A model generated the notes under the pieces. That model saw only the letters and a list, made by a program, of their open reading frames with translations. It had not been told where the DNA came from and searched no databases. Source: Hymenobacter sp. BT18 (GTDB taxonomy: Bacteria > Bacteroidota > Bacteroidia > Cytophagales > Hymenobacteraceae). From it: a stretch of DNA of 64,000 nt. Position numbers and translations under genes: made by a program. How positions within the stretch are numbered: the stretch's first letter is position 1; each line of letters starts with the position of its first letter. The stretch is taken from the NCBI RefSeq assembly GCF_012273015.1, contig NZ_CP050954.1:558001-622000 (forward strand), given 5' to 3'. Positions 7,815 to 16,111 of this stretch are shown here, piece after piece.

Positions 7815-10370
7815 ATGATCCGACCTTTCCGCTTGCTCCTGCTTGCCTCTTTCCCATTTGCCTTGTGCCCGGCTGCCGTGGCTGCCAACCGAACTGCTGA
7901 GCTTGTACCAGCCCGCCCACGCTTGAAGCACGAAGGAGACGACACCGCCCAGCGCGGCCGGGTAACCGGCCAGGTACGCTCGGCCGCCGGCCAGGCGCTG
8001 GAAGGCGTGACGGTAGCATTGAAAGGTACCACCTACGGTGCCACGACCGATGCCCAGGGCAGCTTCCGCTTTACCGCCCCCGCTGGCTCTTATCAACTGG
8101 TAGTCAGCAACATTGGCTATGGCACCCAGGAGCAGGCGGTGCAGGTAACTGCCGGCGAAACCGTGCTGGTGCCGGCCATAGCGCTGGCAGTAACCGACCA
8201 GCAGCTGGCCGGCGTGCTGGTCACCAGCAGCCGTACCTTGAACGAGCAGCCTACTACCGTTGGTAAGATGCCCATCCGGCCGATGGATCTGCCCCAGGCG
8301 GTGGTAACGGTGAGCCAGCAGACGCTGGAGCAGCAGCAGGTGCTGCGTCTGAGCGACGCCATTGTGAACGTAAGCGGTATTTACGTGACCAGCACAACCG
8401 GCGGCACCCAGGAAGAGCTGGGCAGCCGGGGGTTTGCCTACGGCTCCAACAACACCTTTAAGAACGGGGTGCGCTTTAACAACGGCATCATGCCCGAGGC
8501 CAGCTCCCTGGAAAGCCTGGAAGTGCTGAAAGGCAGCGCGGCCATCCTGTATGGCAACGTGGCGGCCGGCGGCGTGCTGAACCTGGTCACGAAAAAGCCG
8601 AAGTTTGAGCGCGGCGGCTCCCTGGGGTTGCGCGTGGGCTCGTTTGGGTTCTGGAAGCCAATGGTGGATGTGTACGGAGCCGTGGGCCAGAGCAACAAAG
8701 TAGCGTACCGCCTGAATACCACCTATGAGCGCGGCAACAGCTACCGCAACGAGGTGCAGTCGGAGCGGGTGTACTTCAACCCTTCCCTGCTGTTCAAACT
8801 CACGCCCAAAACCACGCTGGTGCTGGAAGGTGACTACCTCAACGACAGCCGTACGCCGGATTACGGCATCGGGGCCATCAACTACGAGATTCAGGAGTCA
8901 CGCACGCGCTTTTTGAACGTGGCCGGCGCCAACAATGCCACCAACCAAACCAGCGCCACCGCCACGCTCAGCAGCCAGCTCACGGAGGTGTGGCAGGTGC
9001 GGGCCGTGGCCGGGTTTCAGCGCTACGATAACGAGCTACGCTCAGCGTCCCGGCCGGTAGGTAATGGTACGCCCGGAGACACTTACGGCAACATTACCCG
9101 CGGCCTGCAACGCACGCAAACAAACGAAAACTATTTCCTGGCGCAACTGGATCTGACGGGCAATTTCCGCACTGGCTTCCTGGGCCACACCCTGCTCGTC
9201 GGCGCCGATGCCGATCAGTACCAGACCGAAACGCTAGCCTACGGCAATCCTACCTCGCCGTTGAATGCCAAAAGGGCTATTTCGGCGTACGACATCATCA
9301 ACATCCTGGACCCCAACAAAGAAATTGCGCAACCAGCTGAACGCCTCACCGGCTTCCATGATTTGGTGCGCAGCCAACTGACGCAGGGCAATACCCGTCG
9401 GGCTGGTTTCTACGCGCAGGACCTGATCAGTATTTCGGCAAAGCTGAAGGTGCTGGCTGGCCTGCGCTGGAGCTACCAGGAAACGCCCAGCGACATTTAC
9501 TACTATTCAACCGTAGCCAACATCGAGGCTAAAAACGCCGGCCTACTCAAGCAGAACCGGCGCTATGACAACGCCTTCTCGCCCCGCCTGGGGCTTGTCT
9601 ACCAGCCCTTGAAGGCAACGTCGGTTTTTGCTTCCTACTCGAACTCCTTCACGCCGCAGAGCAACACGGCCACGGACCTCAACGGCCAGCCGTTGCCTCC
9701 GTCTCTTATTGATCAGTATGAGGTAGGCCTCAAAAATGACCTGTTCCAGGGTGCCCTCTCAGCTAACGTAACGGCTTACCGCATCGTCAACAGCAACCAA
9801 GTGCAGAGTGTGCTCCTGAATGACCCGCGCATCGAAACGGCTGTCAACAAAATCAACCCGCAGGAACTGGCTGGGGAAGTAACGAGCAAGGGAGTAGAGG
9901 TAGATGTGCAGAGCAAGCCTTACCTGGGCTGGTCTGTGGTAGCCGGCTACAGCTACAACAACACGGCTTATACCAACAGCAATATCTACACAAACGGCAG
10001 CCGCCTACGCTATAACCCCGCCCATACGGCCAATCTCAGCCTGTTTTATACGCTGCACAGCAGCGCCCTGAAAGGACTGACTGCCGGCATAACGGCCTAC
10101 TACGTGGGTGATAAGCTGGCGGGCCGCAACCCCCGCGAGGTACAGCCCAACGGCCAGCCCTGGCCCAACGGGTCGGACGCCAACAAGTTCATTGCCATTC
10201 CCAACTACACGCTCTTCGATGCTTCGCTGGGCTACACCTACGAGCGGTTTGCGCTGCGCCTGAAAATGGCCAACCTCCTCAACGAGCTGAGCTACAACCT
10301 GCACGACGACAACAGCGTGAATCCCATAGCGCCCCGCAACTTCTCGGCCACGCTGCACTACAAACTGTAA
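7815..10370 (+). CDS. TonB-dependent siderophore receptor
   Basis: An outer-membrane gated channel for ferric siderophores, 851 residues. A signal peptide (cleavage near residue 24) is followed by a carboxypeptidase-regulatory-like beta-sandwich (about 50-130, GRVTGQVRSAAGQALEGVTV), typical of Bacteroidota receptors. Next comes a plug domain (about 150-265, MDLPQAVVTVSQQTLEQQQV ... GGVLNLVTKKP) and a 22-strand barrel ending in aromatic FSATLHYKL. Plug wording matches the FhuA/FpvA siderophore class. It lies behind a Fur-like dyad and ahead of a PepSY membrane protein, which supports iron uptake. The siderophore is unknown; no synthesis genes are present. Confidence 0.92.
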   Translation: MIRPFRLLLLASFPFALCPAAVAANRTAELVPARPRLKHEGDDTAQRGRVTGQVRSAAGQALEGVTVALKGTTYGATTDAQGSFRFTAPAGSYQLVVSNIGYGTQEQAVQVTAGETVLVPAIALAVTDQQLAGVLVTSSRTLNEQPTTVGKMPIRPMDLPQAVVTVSQQTLEQQQVLRLSDAIVNVSGIYVTSTTGGTQEELGSRGFAYGSNNTFKNGVRFNNGIMPEASSLESLEVLKGSAAILYGNVAAGGVLNLVTKKPKFERGGSLGLRVGSFGFWKPMVDVYGAVGQSNKVAYRLNTTYERGNSYRNEVQSERVYFNPSLLFKLTPKTTLVLEGDYLNDSRTPDYGIGAINYEIQESRTRFLNVAGANNATNQTSATATLSSQLTEVWQVRAVAGFQRYDNELRSASRPVGNGTPGDTYGNITRGLQRTQTNENYFLAQLDLTGNFRTGFLGHTLLVGADADQYQTETLAYGNPTSPLNAKRAISAYDIINILDPNKEIAQPAERLTGFHDLVRSQLTQGNTRRAGFYAQDLISISAKLKVLAGLRWSYQETPSDIYYYSTVANIEAKNAGLLKQNRRYDNAFSPRLGLVYQPLKATSVFASYSNSFTPQSNTATDLNGQPLPPSLIDQYEVGLKNDLFQGALSANVTAYRIVNSNQVQSVLLNDPRIETAVNKINPQELAGEVTSKGVEVDVQSKPYLGWSVVAGYSYNNTAYTNSNIYTNGSRLRYNPAHTANLSLFYTLHSSALKGLTAGITAYYVGDKLAGRNPREVQPNGQPWPNGSDANKFIAIPNYTLFDASLGYTYERFALRLKMANLLNELSYNLHDDNSVNPIAPRNFSATLHYKL

Positions 10371-10403
10371 TTCGTTATCAACGCCAGGTGAGTGAGGTGA
10401 AAG

Positions 10404-10445
10404 CCCGGAAGGATATCGGCTGCAACCGACTGACTTCCGGGTTTT
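10404..10445 (+). terminator. Hairpin between receptor and PepSY genes
   Basis: CCCGGAAG (10404-10411) and CTTCCGGG (10434-10441) pair and are followed by TTTT. It may attenuate rather than end transcription, since the PepSY gene starts only 36 bp further on. Confidence 0.55.
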
Positions 10446-10480
10446 CTGCCGCCCTTCGCCTACCTCCTTTCTCGGTTTCG

Positions 10481-11773
10481 ATGAACATCTTCTTTCGTAA
10501 TATTCACCTCTACCTCAGCCTGGTTTCGGGGCTGGTTATTGCCGTGGTATGTTTCACGGGCGCCGTACTGGTTTTTGAGAAAGAACTGGAGCAGGCCTGG
10601 CACCCGGAGCGCTACTACGTGGCGGCCCCAGCACCGGCCGCTACGCCTTTGCCCCTGGCCCGGCTGATGGACGCCGTGCGCGCCTACAAGCCCGACGCCA
10701 AAATCACGGGGGTGAAAGTATACACCGACCCCGCCCGCACGGTGGAGTTTAGCCTAGCTGGTGCACCTAGCGGGCCAAATGGTGACCGAAAAAGGGAGGG
10801 CGCCCGCCCGGCAGAGGGCGCGCACGGGGAAAGTGCCGGTCCAGCCAGCCAATCGAAAGAAGGCCAGGTCGGTAAAAAGGAACGGGGCGGCAAAGGCGGG
10901 GAAAAAGGCGGCGGCGAAGGAGGCCGCGGCCCCGTGGTGTTCGTGAACCCCTACACAGCCGCCGTGACTGGGGAGTTGAATTACCGCGAAACCATTTTCT
11001 TTACCATGATGGCCCTGCACCGCGGCATGGTCGGCGGCGAAATCGGCAAGCTCATCGTGGGCATCAGCACCGTGATGTTCCTATTCATTATCGGGACGGG
11101 GCTGGTGCTGTGGTGGCCGGCTACGCGCAAGGCCCTTAAGCAGCGGCTGCGCGTGAAATGGGGCAGCGGCTGGAAGCGCCTCAACCACGATTTACACATC
11201 GTGCTGGGCTTTTACGCAGCCCTGTTTTTGTTCGTGTTTGCCTTTACGGGGCTGGCGTGGTCGTTTGAGTGGTTCAACAAGGGTATCTACGCCGTCACGA
11301 ACTCGCCCATGCAGCGCCCCGAGCCACCGGTTTCAGTAGCAACACCCGCTACCCCAGCCGCCCCAGGGGCACCCGTCGCGCTATCAGTTGAGGCGGCTAT
11401 GGTCCGCGCCCGGCAGCTGGCCCCCAATGTGGTGTACTACGCTCTGCAGCTGCCCAAAGACGCCGCCGGCAGCATTCGGGTGGCCACCCTGCGGCCGGAC
11501 GCCACCTACGAAAACGCCACCGATGAAGTGTACCTCGACCAGTACAGTGGCCAGGTGCTACGCCAGCAGACCTACGAGCAGCGCAATCTGGGACAGCGGG
11601 TGCGGGGTATGTTTAAGCCGGTGCACACGGGCGCTATTTTCGGCTGGCCTTCCAAGATCATCAGCCTGGTGGTGTGCGTGCTGGGCTTCACGTTCCCGAT
11701 TACGGGTACTATTCTGTGGCTGAACCGCCTGCGCAAGCAGCGCCGCAAGGAGCAGCAGCTTGTGGCGGCCTAA
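10481..11773 (+). CDS. PepSY-associated TM protein, probable ferric-siderophore reductase
   Basis: A 430-residue inner-membrane protein of the PepSY_TM family with about four membrane segments (near residues 8-30, 186-210, 236-262 and 395-418). ATG 10481 (MNIFFRNIHLYLSLVSG) was chosen because the frame upstream encodes no plausible extension. Relatives next to siderophore receptors reduce ferric siderophores in the periplasm; that role here is inferred from context. Conserved histidines in ALHRGMVGG and LNHDLHIVLGFYAALF could bind haem. Odd feature: a Gly/Lys/Glu-rich low-complexity insert (about residues 100-147) in the periplasmic loop. Confidence 0.82.
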   Translation: MNIFFRNIHLYLSLVSGLVIAVVCFTGAVLVFEKELEQAWHPERYYVAAPAPAATPLPLARLMDAVRAYKPDAKITGVKVYTDPARTVEFSLAGAPSGPNGDRKREGARPAEGAHGESAGPASQSKEGQVGKKERGGKGGEKGGGEGGRGPVVFVNPYTAAVTGELNYRETIFFTMMALHRGMVGGEIGKLIVGISTVMFLFIIGTGLVLWWPATRKALKQRLRVKWGSGWKRLNHDLHIVLGFYAALFLFVFAFTGLAWSFEWFNKGIYAVTNSPMQRPEPPVSVATPATPAAPGAPVALSVEAAMVRARQLAPNVVYYALQLPKDAAGSIRVATLRPDATYENATDEVYLDQYSGQVLRQQTYEQRNLGQRVRGMFKPVHTGAIFGWPSKIISLVVCVLGFTFPITGTILWLNRLRKQRRKEQQLVAA

Positions 11774-11830
11774 AGCCCGGCTACTGGGGCCGGCAGCAAC
11801 CGCTACCCGGCCGCGCATCGTACTTTTGAA

Positions 11831-11859
11831 AGCGCCGGGCGGCCCTGCCCGGCGCTTTT
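11831..11859 (+). terminator. Rho-independent terminator
   Basis: AGCGCCGGGC (11831-11840) and GCCCGGCGCT (11847-11856) form a 10-bp stem followed by TTTC, between the PepSY and BASS genes. Confidence 0.8.
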
Positions 11860-11874
11860 CTGTTGCTTTCTGCC

Positions 11875-12921
11875 ATGCCCGAACCCGCTGCTCCCATTGC
11901 CACCCCGCCCGCTTCCGCCGAAAACTACCTGGTGGCCCTTTTGCGCCGCGCTGGCCTGCTCGACTGGTTTCTGCTGGGGCTGCTGGGGGCCGTAGGGCTG
12001 GCCTATCTTATCCCCGAAGCCGGCAGCAAAGCCAGCCCCATTCCCTGGTTTATCATCACCAAGGGCGGCGTGGCGTTGATCTTTTTTTTCTATGGCCTGC
12101 GGCTTAGCCTCGACAAGCTGAAAGCAGGCCTGCGCAACTGGCGGCTGCACGTGGTGGTGCAGGCCATTACCTTTCTGGTGTTTCCGCTGTTGGCGCTGGC
12201 CGTGCAGCCACTTTTCGGGGGAGAGAAAGGCGCACAGCTCTGGCAAAGCATCTTTTTCCTGTGTACCCTGCCCAGCACGGTTTCTACTTCGGTGGTGATG
12301 GTGAGCATAGCGCGGGGTAACCTGCCGGCCGCCATTTTCAACGCCAGCATCAGCAGCTTGCTGGGCATCGTACTCACCCCGCTCTGGACCAGCTTTGTTT
12401 TGCACACCTCCGCCGATGGCGGCCACCTCTGGGGCTTGGCGCTCAGCCTCACCTGGCAGGTAATCCTGCCGGTCGTAGCCGGGGTGCTGCTTAACCGCCG
12501 CTGGGGGGCTTTTGCCGAAAAGCACAAAGGCGCCCTGCGCCTCTCTGATCAGGTGGTGATTCTGCTCATCGTTTTCACGGCCTTTTGCGAGTCGTTTGCG
12601 GAAGGTATTTTCCGCAGCTATGCGGCCCGCGACATTGGGCTGCTCGGCTTGGGCATGGTGGCGCTGTACCTACTCATTTTTGGGGCCGTGTGGGGCCTGA
12701 GCCAGCTGCTGGGCTTCTCGCGCGAAGACCGGATTACGGCCTTATTCTGCGGTTCCAAAAAGTCGTTGGTGCACGGCAGCGTCATGGCCAGCCTGCTGTT
12801 TCCGGCGGCGGCGGGCACGGGCCTGCTGCTGTTGCCCCTAATGCTCTACCACGCGCTGCAAATCATTCTGGCCAGCATGATGGCCCAGCGCATGGGCCGC
12901 CCGGAAGCCACCCCGAGTTAG
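11875..12921 (+). CDS. Bile acid:sodium symporter (BASS)-like transporter
   Basis: A 348-residue inner-membrane protein with about ten hydrophobic segments, resembling the SBF-like branch of the BASS superfamily (YfeH type). Family-like stretches are GGVALIFFFYGLRLSLDKL, LPSTVSTSVVMVSIARGN (a Na-site-like crossover) and CGSKKSLVHGSVMA. ATG 11875 follows a terminator by 16 bp; a TTG 12 bp upstream is less likely. Substrate is unknown; relatives move organic anions with sodium. Confidence 0.87.
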   Translation: MPEPAAPIATPPASAENYLVALLRRAGLLDWFLLGLLGAVGLAYLIPEAGSKASPIPWFIITKGGVALIFFFYGLRLSLDKLKAGLRNWRLHVVVQAITFLVFPLLALAVQPLFGGEKGAQLWQSIFFLCTLPSTVSTSVVMVSIARGNLPAAIFNASISSLLGIVLTPLWTSFVLHTSADGGHLWGLALSLTWQVILPVVAGVLLNRRWGAFAEKHKGALRLSDQVVILLIVFTAFCESFAEGIFRSYAARDIGLLGLGMVALYLLIFGAVWGLSQLLGFSREDRITALFCGSKKSLVHGSVMASLLFPAAAGTGLLLLPLMLYHALQIILASMMAQRMGRPEATPS

Positions 12922-12952
12922 GCGGGGGCCGGATGGTTGCACGGCCCGGGTT

Positions 12953-12966
12953 CACATGTACATGTG
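12953..12966. promoter_or_regulatory. Perfect 14-bp palindrome upstream of the BNR gene
   Basis: CACATGTACATGTG is fully self-complementary and lies 59 bp before the ATG at 13025, followed by TTTT. It could be an operator or a weak terminator of the BASS gene. Confidence 0.35.
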
Positions 12967-13024
12967 TTTTCTACTGATTAGCTGATGGCTAGGTTTGTGC
13001 TTCCTTCTGCATTCCTGCCTTGCT

Positions 13025-14389
13025 ATGAACCCCCTTCTTGCCGCTTATCGATGCACGCTCGTGGTACTGGCACTGCTGCTTGGCGGCTCCGTCCAGGCTC
13101 AGCGCTTCTGGCTTACCACCCGCGACTTTCCCCTCGGCCCCAAAACGGGTTTAATAGCAACCAACGATTCCACCCTGTTCACAGCCGTTGCAGCAGGTGT
13201 ATTGCGCACCACCAACCAGGGCCGCAGCTGGGCCCTGGCGCTGCGCACTGCCCGCCCCGTTTACTGCCTGCATACGACCCGCGCCGGAGTGGTACTGGCC
13301 GGCGGCCTGGGCAAAGTCTACCGTAGCTTCGATGCCGGCACTTCCTGGGATTCAGTAGCTCTGGCTACGCCTTACCCCATTAGCACCCTGCTAGAGCCGG
13401 CCCCGGGCGAGCTACTGGCGGGCACGGGCATGCTGGACTTTGACCAAGGCTACCTGGGTAGCGGAGTTTTTCACTCCACGAACAATGGGCAGACCTGGGA
13501 AGCGCGCAACGTGGGCCTGGGGACGGGCCGGTACGTGAACCGCCTAGCGGCCGATGGCGCGGACCGCTGGTACCTGAGCATTACGGACGAAACCTCTGCC
13601 CGGCAGCCGGGCTTGTACGTTTCCACCAGCCACGGCCAGCAGTGGCAGTTTGTGCCCTTGCGTGTCAAGGGCTTCGAGGGCACCCTGACCCCTTACCAGA
13701 TTACCGCCCTGGCCGTGAGCCCCCAGGACTCATTGCTGGTGAGCTTTGAGGGCTCCGGCGGCAACTTTGCCGTTAGCCTCAACCTGAGCAAACGCCTGTC
13801 GGACCTAACGGATGCGACCGTGTCCTGGACGGTGCACCGGGCCATTGGTAGCTCCCACTGGTGGGAAAGCGCCTTGCTCACCAATATGCACTTTGCCCGC
13901 AACGGCGACTGGTACAGCTCCTGCAAAGGCAGCCTAAATACGGGTGCCACGTTGGTTTCCAAGGACCGGGGCCAGACCTGGACGAAGGTAGCGGCGGGCC
14001 TGGGCCTAACCCAATACAATAACCGACTGCCCCAGTCCTTCGTGGAGGCTTCCGATGGTAAAATTCTGATGGTGCAGGATATGGATGAGCGGGTGTACTG
14101 GACCGATGCGAGTGTAGTAACGGCTACGGCCCGACCTCAGCGCGGTCAGCTTTCGTTTTATCCCAATCCGGCCACCAGCGTTATTCGGCTGGATAACCGC
14201 ACCGGACAATCGGTGCAGCAGGTGGTGCTCTTCGATACCCAGGGGCACCAGGCAAGAACCTACGGGGCCGCTGCCCTTCAAGCAGCGCAGGCGCTGAGTC
14301 TTGCCGGCTTGTCGCCGGGCCTGTATCTGGTTTCTGTTCTATTTTCCAATGGAAAGTCTTCCCAGCAGCGTATCCTGAAACAGTACTAA
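13025..14389 (+). CDS. Secreted BNR/sortilin-like beta-propeller protein with T9SS sorting domain
   Basis: A 454-residue exported protein. A signal peptide (MNPLLAAYRCTLVVLALLLG, cleavage near VQAQ) precedes repeated blades with Asp-box-like motifs such as STNNGQTWE, STSHGQQWQF and SKDRGQTWTKV. This is the pattern of sialidase/BNR and sortilin-type propellers. The C-terminus (about 372-454) is a type A T9SS sorting domain starting RGQLSFYPNPATSVIRL and ending QRILKQY, so the protein is surface-exposed or secreted. No sialidase active-site set was recognised, so an enzymatic role should not be assumed. ATG 13025 gives the clean signal peptide. Confidence 0.8.
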   Translation: MNPLLAAYRCTLVVLALLLGGSVQAQRFWLTTRDFPLGPKTGLIATNDSTLFTAVAAGVLRTTNQGRSWALALRTARPVYCLHTTRAGVVLAGGLGKVYRSFDAGTSWDSVALATPYPISTLLEPAPGELLAGTGMLDFDQGYLGSGVFHSTNNGQTWEARNVGLGTGRYVNRLAADGADRWYLSITDETSARQPGLYVSTSHGQQWQFVPLRVKGFEGTLTPYQITALAVSPQDSLLVSFEGSGGNFAVSLNLSKRLSDLTDATVSWTVHRAIGSSHWWESALLTNMHFARNGDWYSSCKGSLNTGATLVSKDRGQTWTKVAAGLGLTQYNNRLPQSFVEASDGKILMVQDMDERVYWTDASVVTATARPQRGQLSFYPNPATSVIRLDNRTGQSVQQVVLFDTQGHQARTYGAAALQAAQALSLAGLSPGLYLVSVLFSNGKSSQQRILKQY

Positions 14390-14494
14390 AACCCTGAGGT
14401 AGCAGGTCATATTTTTACAGCCTGGAATGCAGCCCAAAACAGGCTTCTGTGTATTTTTGAAGCTTGTTTCACTTCTATACTTCATTTTCCCGGC

Positions 14495-14953
14495 ATGAGA
14501 AAAGTCTTTCTTCTTTTCGCCTTATTTTTTGGCTTTATCACCTTCGCGCAGGCTCAGTCGCACTCCAAGGAATTGTTCACGGCCGTTATTAAGAACAAGC
14601 CCGCCGACGCCGACGCCTTGCTGACCGCCGGGGCCGATGCCAATGCACCCGTGGAGATGATGCCCGGCTTCCCGACCACCTTCCTGATCATGGCGGCCGG
14701 CAGTGGCCATTTAGAAGTCGTAAAAGCCCTGGTAAAGCACAAAGCCCAGGTAGACAAGCCCGACTCCTTTCAGGCCACGGCTCTGATGGCCGCCGCAGCC
14801 AATGGCAGCTTAGAGGTCGTTGCCTTCCTATTGGCCAATGGTGCCAACCCCCGAGCCAAAGACAAAGACGGCAAAGATGTGCTGGCCAGTGCCAAAGAGG
14901 GCGGCAACGCCCAGGTAATTGCCTTAATCGAGCAAAAGTTGAAAGCCAGCTAG
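14495..14953 (+). CDS. Secreted ankyrin-repeat protein
   Basis: A 152-residue protein with a signal peptide (cleavage near AQAQS, residue 20) and about three to four ankyrin repeats: ELFTAVIKNKPADADALLTAGAD, TFLIMAAGSGHLEVVKALVKH, TALMAAAANGSLEVVAFLLANGA and a final partial repeat. Ankyrin repeats mediate protein contacts; the partner is unknown. It stands alone, with its own strong terminator. Confidence 0.85.
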   Translation: MRKVFLLFALFFGFITFAQAQSHSKELFTAVIKNKPADADALLTAGADANAPVEMMPGFPTTFLIMAAGSGHLEVVKALVKHKAQVDKPDSFQATALMAAAANGSLEVVAFLLANGANPRAKDKDGKDVLASAKEGGNAQVIALIEQKLKAS

Positions 14954-14980
14954 CTGTTTGCTGCTGCGTACGCCTACCAC

Positions 14981-15021
14981 CGCCCGGGCCGGACTAGGTA
15001 GTCCGGCCCGGGCGTTTTTTT
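14981..15021 (+). terminator. Strong rho-independent terminator
   Basis: A perfect 16-bp stem (14981-14996 with 14999-15014, loop of 2) is followed by seven T residues. It ends the ankyrin gene. Confidence 0.92.
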
Positions 15022-15141
15022 GGCGGGTGGCGCCTGCGTTTCTACGCGAAAAACCGTTATTTCAGCTTTGCTTGCGCCCTTGGCAAGGCAACTGGCGTAG
15101 CGACTAACGCCTGATTCTCCGTTTCCTTACGCCCATGTGTG

Positions 15142-16059
15142 ATGCTGGACTTAGTGATTGATGCGCGCCCCGCGGCCCTCAGTGCCGGCTTTGAAGTTCG
15201 GCGCATCCTCCCCTACCGGCTGCGCCGGATGCTAGGCCCGTTCATTTTCATGGACCATGCCGGCCCGGTACACCTCGCGCCGGAGCAATTGCCCAACCTG
15301 GATGTGCTGCCCCACCCGCACATTGGCCTGAGCACCGTGAGCTACCTTTTCGGGGGGCAGGTAACGCACCGCGACAGTCTGGGCGTGGAGCAGGTCATCC
15401 GGCCGGGTGAGGTAAACTGGATGACGGCGGGCAGCGGCATTGCCCACTCCGAGCGGTTTGAAGACCCGGCGACCCTGGCCGGCGGCGCCCTCGAAATGAT
15501 TCAGACCTGGGTAGCTTTGCCCGAGGCCGATGAGGAAAGTGCCCCGTCGTTTACCAACTACCAGCCCCAGGAGCTGCCCATCTTCACGGATAGCGGGGTT
15601 TGGATGCGGCTGATTGCCGGCGACGCCTTCGGTCTGCATAACCAAGTACGCACCCATTCTCCGCTGTTTTATCTGCACGTGGTGCTGCAGCCGGGTGCCC
15701 GGTTTGGCCTGCCCCGCGGCTACCCCGAGCGGGGAGCCTACGTTGCCAAAGGCAGCCTGGAGGTGAATGGCCGCACGTACACCGCCGGACAGCTGCTGGT
15801 TTTCACGCCGGGCATCGACCCTGTATTGGTGGCTCCCATGGCCTGCACACTTATGCTGCTGGGTGGTGAGCCCCTGGGGGAACGGTTTATCTGGTGGAAC
15901 TTCGTTTCTTCCCGGCGTGAGCGTATTGAGCAAGCCAAAGCCGACTGGCAAGCCGGCCGCATTGCCCTGCCGCCTAACGACAACGCCGCGTTTGTACCCT
16001 TGCCCCAGGACCGCACCCGACCGGCCGGCTCCACCCCACCCCCGCAGCCGCTTTCCTAA
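15142..16059 (+). CDS. Pirin family bicupin
   Basis: A 305-residue pirin-like protein with two cupin domains. The iron-binding set of pirins is visible in the N-terminal cupin: His58 and His60 in LPHPHIGLST, then His102 and Glu104 in AGSGIAHSE. The GEVNWMTAGSGI segment is a family signature. Some pirins have quercetinase activity and others act as redox-linked regulators; which applies here is unknown. ATG 15142 and GTG 15139 are adjacent in-frame starts; the ATG was preferred. The C-terminal ~20 residues are Pro-rich. It is convergent with the ABC transporter genes. Confidence 0.9.
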   Translation: MLDLVIDARPAALSAGFEVRRILPYRLRRMLGPFIFMDHAGPVHLAPEQLPNLDVLPHPHIGLSTVSYLFGGQVTHRDSLGVEQVIRPGEVNWMTAGSGIAHSERFEDPATLAGGALEMIQTWVALPEADEESAPSFTNYQPQELPIFTDSGVWMRLIAGDAFGLHNQVRTHSPLFYLHVVLQPGARFGLPRGYPERGAYVAKGSLEVNGRTYTAGQLLVFTPGIDPVLVAPMACTLMLLGGEPLGERFIWWNFVSSRRERIEQAKADWQAGRIALPPNDNAAFVPLPQDRTRPAGSTPPPQPLS

Positions 16060-16111
16060 AGCGGCCATCGCCATGGCACCGGGAAGCAGCGCCGGTTAGC
16101 TGGGTGGTCAG

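Noticed and set aside
13025..14389. Exo-sialidase activity for the BNR protein
   Set aside because: Asp-box repeats alone also occur in sortilin-like and photosystem-assembly-type propellers; the arginine triad and catalytic Tyr/Glu set was not recognised.
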